Positions 59,759-64,000 of a stretch of 64,000 nucleotides of DNA are shown one piece after another (position 1 is the first letter of the stretch; each line of letters begins with the position of its first letter). Origin of the DNA: Flavobacterium circumlabens (GTDB lineage: Bacteria; Bacteroidota; Bacteroidia; Flavobacteriales; Flavobacteriaceae). A model generated the notes under the pieces. It ran no database searches, had not been told where the DNA came from, and saw nothing but the letters and a program-made list of their open reading frames with translations. The translations under genes were made by a program, and so were the position numbers. The DNA is taken from NCBI RefSeq assembly GCF_004345565.1, contig NZ_SLWA01000005.1:330398-394397 (forward strand), given 5' to 3'.

Positions 59759-60540
59759 ACCAAAAGAATACTTAAATAATAAATAACTTCACAAACCTGC
59801 TGAGTGGCACCGAGACAATCTCCCGTATAACCGTCAATCCATTTTTGAAAATACCGGGCTAAAAAATACCGGGTCATGAAAACCGGAATTAAGACCAGAA
59901 GAAGCTGATATTTAAAATAAGAGAGCACAAACAAAGGCAGTAATCCGAAGAAAAAAGCACCTAAAACTTCTTTCCAGGTATTGCTTTTTGCAATCGGCTT
60001 ACTCTTGCTGGAAGCATCATCTCTTGAATATTCATACGTAAAAATAATACTTATGGCTGCCAGACGACTCAAAGCATGCGCTGAAACAAACAACAGCAAA
60101 ATTGGTGAAACCGAAAACGGAAGACCAGTTTCAAAAAGCAAAACAGATTCTGAAAGCAATTTGAATTTTAGCAAAAAAAGCAAAACCAGACCAATTGCCC
60201 CGTAAGCGCCAATAGCACTGTCTTTCATAATCATCAGAATTTTTTCTTTGGTCCAGCCGCCGCCAAAACCATCGCAGACATCTGCAAAACCATCTTCATG
60301 AAAGGCACCGGTTGTCAGTACAGAGGTAATAATTGCTAAAATCACCGCAATTTCCGTTGACAGAAAAAGAGAAAAAATATAAAAAGCCAGAAAAGAAATG
60401 CTTCCCACAATCCAGCCGATTAAAGGAAAGTAACGTGTGGCCTTATTCAAATAATCCGGATGGTGATCAATGTTTTTCGGACAGGGAATTCTGGTGTAAA
60501 ACATTAAAGCAGTAAAGAAAATATGGAGTTCTTTTTTCAT
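59743..60540 (-). CDS. cobS: adenosylcobinamide-GDP ribazoletransferase
   Basis: 265 residues, an integral membrane protein with several helices. FYTRIPCP at the N-terminus, TTGAFHEDGFADVCDGFGGGWTKEKILMIMKDSAIGAYG with the Asp-rich metal-binding motif, and YTGDCLGATQQVCEVIYYL at the C-terminus are the CobS signatures. It joins adenosylcobinamide-GDP and alpha-ribazole (phosphate) to form the lower loop. Operon: cobS then cobC. Confidence 0.95.
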   Translation of the reverse strand: MKKELHIFFTALMFYTRIPCPKNIDHHPDYLNKATRYFPLIGWIVGSISFLAFYIFSLFLSTEIAVILAIITSVLTTGAFHEDGFADVCDGFGGGWTKEKILMIMKDSAIGAYGAIGLVLLFLLKFKLLSESVLLFETGLPFSVSPILLLFVSAHALSRLAAISIIFTYEYSRDDASSKSKPIAKSNTWKEVLGAFFFGLLPLFVLSYFKYQLLLVLIPVFMTRYFLARYFQKWIDGYTGDCLGATQQVCEVIYYLSILLVWKSF

Positions 60541-60602
60541 TTAAAAATTTATGTATTGATAATAAACTGACACTGACACTGAAAACTGACAACTGAGACT
60601 GT

Positions 60603-62282
60603 CTACTTCCGACTCACCCCCGCATTTTCAAAAGTAGCCATTTCATTCAAAAAAGCTTCCGCTGATTTTAAAATAGGTAAAGCGATTGCACAGCCCGTTC
60701 CTTCGCCCAGACGCAAATCTAAATTTAAAACAGGTTTTGCACCTAAATAATGTAATAATTTCTGATGTGCATGCTCAGCTGAAACATGGCAAAAAACCGC
60801 ATTTTCCTTAATATTTGGATTCATTTTGGAAGCAATCAGAAAAGCCACACTGCAAATAAAGCCATCTACTAAAATCAGCATTTTGTGATTGTAAGCGGCT
60901 AACATTCCGCCGGCCATTTGTATAATTTCAAAGCCTCCAAAATAAGCCAGTTGTGGTGCGATTTCGGCTTGACCGGAATAATTTTCAATGGCCTTTTTTA
61001 ATATATTTTGTTTCTGAAGTAACTTTTCATTTTCAACTCCAGTTCCTTTTCCGACGCATTCTTCAATTGGGAAACCCGTTAGAAGACTCATTAAAACAGC
61101 AGCCGTTGAAGTATTTCCGATTCCCATTTCACCAAAACCAATGCAGTTGCAGGCTGTTTTGGCGATATCGTCTACGATAGTTTTTCCTTTTTCAAAACAC
61201 AATTGCAGTTCTGTTTCGCTCATAGCGGGAACATGTAAAAAAGACTGCGTTCCTTTTGCAATTTTGGCATGAATCAATTTAGCATTGGTTGGAAAATCAT
61301 AATTTACACCGGAATCTACAATCGATAAGGCAATATTATTTTGATTGCAAAAAACATTGATGGCCGCACCGCCTTCCAGGAAATTATGCACCATTTGTCG
61401 CGTAACATCCTGCGGATAAGCACTGACGCCATGATTGGCAATTCCGTGATCTGCAGCAAAAACAACAATATTCGTATTTTTTATTTTTGGATTTAAAGTT
61501 TCAAAAACACTTCCCATCTGGAAAGCTAAGGATTCTAAAACCCCTAAAGCGCCAATAGGTTTGGTTTTAGAATCAATTTTTCCCTGTAAAAGCTGGCTGA
61601 AACCGACTTTGTTTTCATTCGGAGCCTGAGAATTGAATTCAAAATTGGAAACTTCCTTTTTCATCACCGTTTTGATTTCAGTACAATCCGGAACCTCCGA
61701 TTTCTGCTTCCAGTTTAATTGCTGCAGCATGGGCTGGTTATCATAATTGGTGGCGGGTTTTCCAATGCAGAAATATCCGAGCGGCTCGATGTTTTCCGGT
61801 AAATCGATGATTTTTTTAAATTGGTAATAATTCAAAATCGAAACCCAGCCCATTCCGTAACCTTGTTCCGTAAGCGAAAGCCAGATGTTTTGCGCTGCGC
61901 AGACCGAACTGAATTTAACGGCTTCATTACTGCCCACCGTTCCGATCGTAAACTGATTTAAAACCGATCTGTCGTAAGCAATGATCAGCCCGATTGGAGC
62001 TTCTTCAATGGCTTCCAGTTTCAGGGATTGGTACTGTTCTTTTTGTTCCGGATTGTCGGTCAGTTCTGCAGCTTTTGTATTATACTCTGAAAATAAATTC
62101 TTAATAGCACTTTTAACGGCTGCCGATTTAATGATATAATACTTTGTAGCATCGGTAAGCCCAACCGAAGGCGCCCAATGTCCTGCCCGCAAAGCATTTT
62201 GTATCACTTCATCAGGGACTTCTTCGGAAGTAAAATGTCTGGTATCACGGCGCGATTGTAATATATCATCTAAATAGCTCAT
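60603..62282 (-). CDS. bluB-cobT: BluB-CobT fusion: DMB synthase and phosphoribosyltransferase
   Basis: 559 residues from the ATG at 62282. Residues about 1-205 are BluB (RRDTRHFTSEEVPDEVIQNALRAGHWAPSVG, then GMGWVSIL, GYFCIGKP), an FMN-destroying enzyme that uses oxygen to make 5,6-dimethylbenzimidazole. A short linker (ending VMKKEVSNFEF) leads to CobT from about 225: TKPIGALGVLESLA, VFAADHGIANHGVSAYPQDVT, GFGEMGIGNTSTAAVL, LRLGEGTGCAIALPIL with the catalytic Glu. CobT attaches ribose phosphate to DMB. No stop or frameshift lies between. The two enzymes act in sequence, so a channelling benefit is plausible. Confidence 0.93.
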   Translation of the reverse strand: MSYLDDILQSRRDTRHFTSEEVPDEVIQNALRAGHWAPSVGLTDATKYYIIKSAAVKSAIKNLFSEYNTKAAELTDNPEQKEQYQSLKLEAIEEAPIGLIIAYDRSVLNQFTIGTVGSNEAVKFSSVCAAQNIWLSLTEQGYGMGWVSILNYYQFKKIIDLPENIEPLGYFCIGKPATNYDNQPMLQQLNWKQKSEVPDCTEIKTVMKKEVSNFEFNSQAPNENKVGFSQLLQGKIDSKTKPIGALGVLESLAFQMGSVFETLNPKIKNTNIVVFAADHGIANHGVSAYPQDVTRQMVHNFLEGGAAINVFCNQNNIALSIVDSGVNYDFPTNAKLIHAKIAKGTQSFLHVPAMSETELQLCFEKGKTIVDDIAKTACNCIGFGEMGIGNTSTAAVLMSLLTGFPIEECVGKGTGVENEKLLQKQNILKKAIENYSGQAEIAPQLAYFGGFEIIQMAGGMLAAYNHKMLILVDGFICSVAFLIASKMNPNIKENAVFCHVSAEHAHQKLLHYLGAKPVLNLDLRLGEGTGCAIALPILKSAEAFLNEMATFENAGVSRK

Positions 62283-62394
62283 CTGTGTAATTTTCAATTT
62301 TTAAATTCCAAAAAGGAATCCAATAAGAATTTCATGTTTAAGTAAAGATAAAGTGTCACTTTGGAATTTGGAATTTCAAAATTTGAATTTCTTT

Positions 62395-62919
62395 TTAAAA
62401 TTTGGATTTTTCCCCTTTGATGGTAACAGGAATTCCGGAAACCATCAGTACCACTTCGTCTGCTTTTGCGGCTAAAAACTGATTCATCCAGCCTTGCAGC
62501 TCGGTAAATTTTCTGCCGATATGAGTTTCAGCATGAACGCCCATTCCAATTTCGTTGGTAACAATTATCAGGGCTGTATTTTGTTGTTGGGCTATTTTTT
62601 CAAATTCAGCTTTGGCCTCTTCCAGAGATAAGGAGACGTCATTTTTAGTATCCACAAAAAAGTTGGTTAACCAAAGTGTTACACAATCAATTAAGGCTAC
62701 TTTTCCGGTGAAATCAATCTCACTCAAATGTTTTTCTTTTTCAACGTTCGTCCAACGTTCGTCACGTTCCTGTTGGTGTCTGTCAATTCTGTTCTGGAAA
62801 TCCGAATCCCATTTTCTGGCTGTCGCCACATAAATCGGCGCATCCGAAAGTTGTAAAGCCAAATTTTGAGCGTAACTGCTTTTGCCGGATCGTTCACCGC
62901 CGGTAATTAGATAGATCAT
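62395..62919 (-). CDS. cobU: bifunctional adenosylcobinamide kinase / guanylyltransferase
   Basis: 174 residues. The P-loop GGERSGKSSYA, YVATARKWDSDFQNRIDRHQQERDERW with the guanylylated His region, DCVTLWLTNFF and NEIGMGV match CobU. It phosphorylates adenosylcobinamide and adds GMP, preparing it for CobS. It is first in the salvage genes on the minus strand; 112 bases separate it from bluB-cobT, with AT-rich TTTGGAA repeats between. Confidence 0.94.
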   Translation of the reverse strand: MIYLITGGERSGKSSYAQNLALQLSDAPIYVATARKWDSDFQNRIDRHQQERDERWTNVEKEKHLSEIDFTGKVALIDCVTLWLTNFFVDTKNDVSLSLEEAKAEFEKIAQQQNTALIIVTNEIGMGVHAETHIGRKFTELQGWMNQFLAAKADEVVLMVSGIPVTIKGEKSKF

Positions 62920-62954
62920 TTTATGCTATGAATTAAAAGTTGTCAATTGGGAAT

Positions 62955-63061
62955 TATTGGGGCGTTCCCTTCGGTCGGGCTATCCACTTTATCTTTTGTT
63001 TTTTAAAGAAAAAAACAAAAGGATGCCGTTCCTATCCCTAACGCAGCCACGAATTTATGAA
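62955..63061. repeat. probable interspersed repeat with long A/T hairpin
   Basis: A stretch with GGGGCGTTCCC, CGGTCGGGCTATCC, an imperfect hairpin at 62993-63026 (ATCTTTTGTTTTTT against AAAAAACAAAAGGAT), then CCTATCCCTAACGCAG. The GC-rich outer parts are unlike the surrounding genes. I recall similar stretches between genes in other Flavobacteriia; the match must be confirmed by search. It carries a spurious open frame (62957-63151). Confidence 0.5.
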
Positions 63062-63083
63062 TTTATAATTCACAGGAAACAAT

Positions 63084-63446
63084 TCAATACGGACAATGTC
63101 TGCATTCGTTTCCGCAGCAAGTTCCTCTTTTTAGGTGAAACCACGCTTTGAAAACATATTTTTCATTCTCAATATAATAATCAATTCCTTCTATTAATTG
63201 TTCAGTTTTGGGTAAAGCCGCTGCTTTATTGTGAAGGGCTTTTTCCGGGGTAAGGGTTTCAATATAAGCATCTATTTTATCTTCACATGCTTCTTTAAAG
63301 CAAACCGGACAAAGACAGTCACCGCCTTCAGAAAGATTAAAAATAGGAGGGTAGTCATTGCACCAACATTTGTTTTCAACAGAAATATCTCCGCAGCTGA
63401 AAGAAGATTCACAGCCTGAGCAAACTTTTGTTTTTGTGGTATTCAT
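63084..63446 (-). CDS. cysteine-rich CWC protein fused to DUF5522
   Basis: 120 residues. The first 60 residues are a CWC zinc-binding domain (CSGCESSFSCG, NKCWCNDYPPIF, CLCPVCFKEAC). The C-terminus (EGIDYYIENEKYVFKAWFHLKRGTCCGNECRHCPY) is DUF5522. No signal peptide. It precedes cobU on the same strand but with 164 bases between, so operon membership is uncertain. Metal binding is probable; function unknown. Confidence 0.85.
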   Translation of the reverse strand: MNTTKTKVCSGCESSFSCGDISVENKCWCNDYPPIFNLSEGGDCLCPVCFKEACEDKIDAYIETLTPEKALHNKAAALPKTEQLIEGIDYYIENEKYVFKAWFHLKRGTCCGNECRHCPY

Positions 63447-63483
63447 GTAGGTAAAAATAAGATTTGTTTGATTTTGTAAGAAT

Positions 63484-63521
63484 AAAGGTAAACAAAAAAA
63501 ATAGAAATTGGTTTACCTTTG
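63484..63521 (+). promoter_or_regulatory. promoter with overlapping inverted repeat
   Basis: AAAGGTAAAC at 63484-63493 and GTTTACCTTT at 63511-63520 are perfect inverted copies 17 bases apart. The right copy overlaps TACCTTTG at 63514-63521, which fits the -7 element for the downstream gene. A regulator could bind here and block that promoter. Confidence 0.55.
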
Positions 63522-63619
63522 CCCTTATTGAAATGTAAATATGAAATTCTAATAATTCAAAAATCATATCTGTTCAGAAGAATTACAAATACCATACCTT
63601 AAAATTATATAACCTAAAG

Positions 63620-64000
63620 ATGAAACATTTATTACCTAAATTTATTTTTATTTTTTCTTTCCTGCTCCTGGTTGGATGTAAAAAAAATGAGGAGACAGTA
63701 GCTGCCAGTACTGCAACAGCAAAAAACATTATCGAGTATGCTTCGGGGCTTTCTATTGTGAAACACGAAGGATATTCGGTGGTAACGGTTTCAAATCCAT
63801 GGCCAAATGCCAATAAAAAATTCACTTATATCTTAAAAGAGAAAGAAGCTAAAGTGCCGGACAGCTTACAATCGTATACCACCATAAAAGTTCCTTTGGA
63901 ATCAGTTGTAGTGACTTCAACAACCAATATTCCGTTTCTGGAAATGCTGGAAGTAGAAAATAAACTGGTTGGTTTTCCTCATACGGATTATGTTTCTTCA
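63620..64000 (+). CDS. ABC-type substrate-binding lipoprotein, 3' end outside window
   Basis: Starts at ATG 63620 and stays open to the right edge (127 codons seen). The lipoprotein signal ends LLVGC with Cys20. The body continues IIEYASGLSIVKHEGYSVVTVSNPWP, then YTTIKVPLESVVVTSTTNIPFLEMLEVENKLVGFPHTDYVSS, the first lobe of the BtuF/FecB-type metal-chelate binding fold. In this context a corrinoid-binding protein (BtuF-like) is likely, but siderophore binding is equally possible from sequence alone. It is divergent from the CWC gene. Confidence 0.8.
   Translation, partial: MKHLLPKFIFIFSFLLLVGCKKNEETVAASTATAKNIIEYASGLSIVKHEGYSVVTVSNPWPNANKKFTYILKEKEAKVPDSLQSYTTIKVPLESVVVTSTTNIPFLEMLEVENKLVGFPHTDYVSS

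Noticed and set aside
62957..63151. 64-codon frame beside cobU
   Set aside because: It starts in the GC-rich repeat block and runs through the hairpin; it overlaps the CWC-DUF5522 gene at its end. Its translation has no domain pattern.
63447..63619. Second cobalamin riboswitch before the substrate-binding lipoprotein
   Set aside because: None of the conserved riboswitch blocks seen at 58957-59137 are present; only a promoter with an inverted repeat is visible.

Overview
The window is typical of a Bacteroidota genome, most likely a Flavobacterium. The evidence is low GC, many proteins with AT-rich coding sequence, promoters with a TAnnTTTG -7 element and a TTG -33 element rather than Shine-Dalgarno sites, a T9SS type A sorting domain, paired TonB receptor and surface lipoprotein genes, and several families largely confined to this phylum (DUF4252, DUF4290, DUF5686, DUF4199, GlmU-like protein). 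It reads as chromosomal housekeeping sequence with a few accessory patches. No prophage, CRISPR array, rRNA operon or intact insertion sequence is visible.

Layout. 1-2.2 kb: the end of a PAS histidine kinase convergent with a stand-alone CheB-type methylesterase. 2.5-3.8 kb: an unusual tandem array of about 367-bp cassettes behind a tRNA-Met gene. Each cassette holds a small GIY-YIG nuclease gene (one truncated, one frameshifted, two intact), a GC-rich palindrome and a detached copy of the tRNA 3' end. 4-9.9 kb: START-like protein, class IV aminotransferase, YqgE, HU, Fmt and RecQ, and a P-loop NTPase. 10-14.7 kb: esterase, DUF493 and DUF4290 proteins, MurA with Asp in place of the fosfomycin-target Cys, and a CDF metal transporter. 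15-21.5 kb: DUF5686 outer-membrane protein, AroQ, three related small beta-barrel proteins (one frameshifted) and XerD. 21.6-30.8 kb: histidine kinase, RNase Y, a probable 6S RNA, ZapA with a coiled-coil partner, M23 peptidase, TonB receptor and a lipoprotein. 31-41.8 kb: DUF2971, MsbA-like exporter, YhcG nuclease, phosphosugar mutase, glycosyltransferase, DUF4199, L31, GlmU-like protein and an ABC-F ATPase. 42-52 kb: porin with DASS permease, GNAT protein, hydrolase, L34, CarB lacking its allosteric domain, and small membrane proteins. 51.2-53.3 kb: an ECF sigma, anti-sigma and double DUF4252 operon. 53.5-55 kb: S41 peptidase.

55-64 kb is a cobalamin locus. A cobalamin riboswitch precedes a BtuB-like receptor, a BtuG-like beta-propeller lipoprotein and a T9SS-secreted surface protein. 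Upstream on the same strand are CobC-like phosphatase, CobS, a single-polypeptide BluB-CobT fusion and CobU. A divergent substrate-binding lipoprotein begins at the right edge. No corrin-ring synthesis genes are present, so the locus reads as uptake of corrinoids and rebuilding of their lower ligand. DMB would be made from FMN by the BluB domain and activated in the same protein by CobT.

Three non-coding patterns stand out: the tRNA and GIY-YIG cassette array; intergenic elements built of words repeated every 8 bp (CTAAG, CAAAG, AATTAG types), usually as a left arm facing a complementary right arm; and several repeated intergenic hairpins. All functions are inferred from reading sequence; no database search was run.
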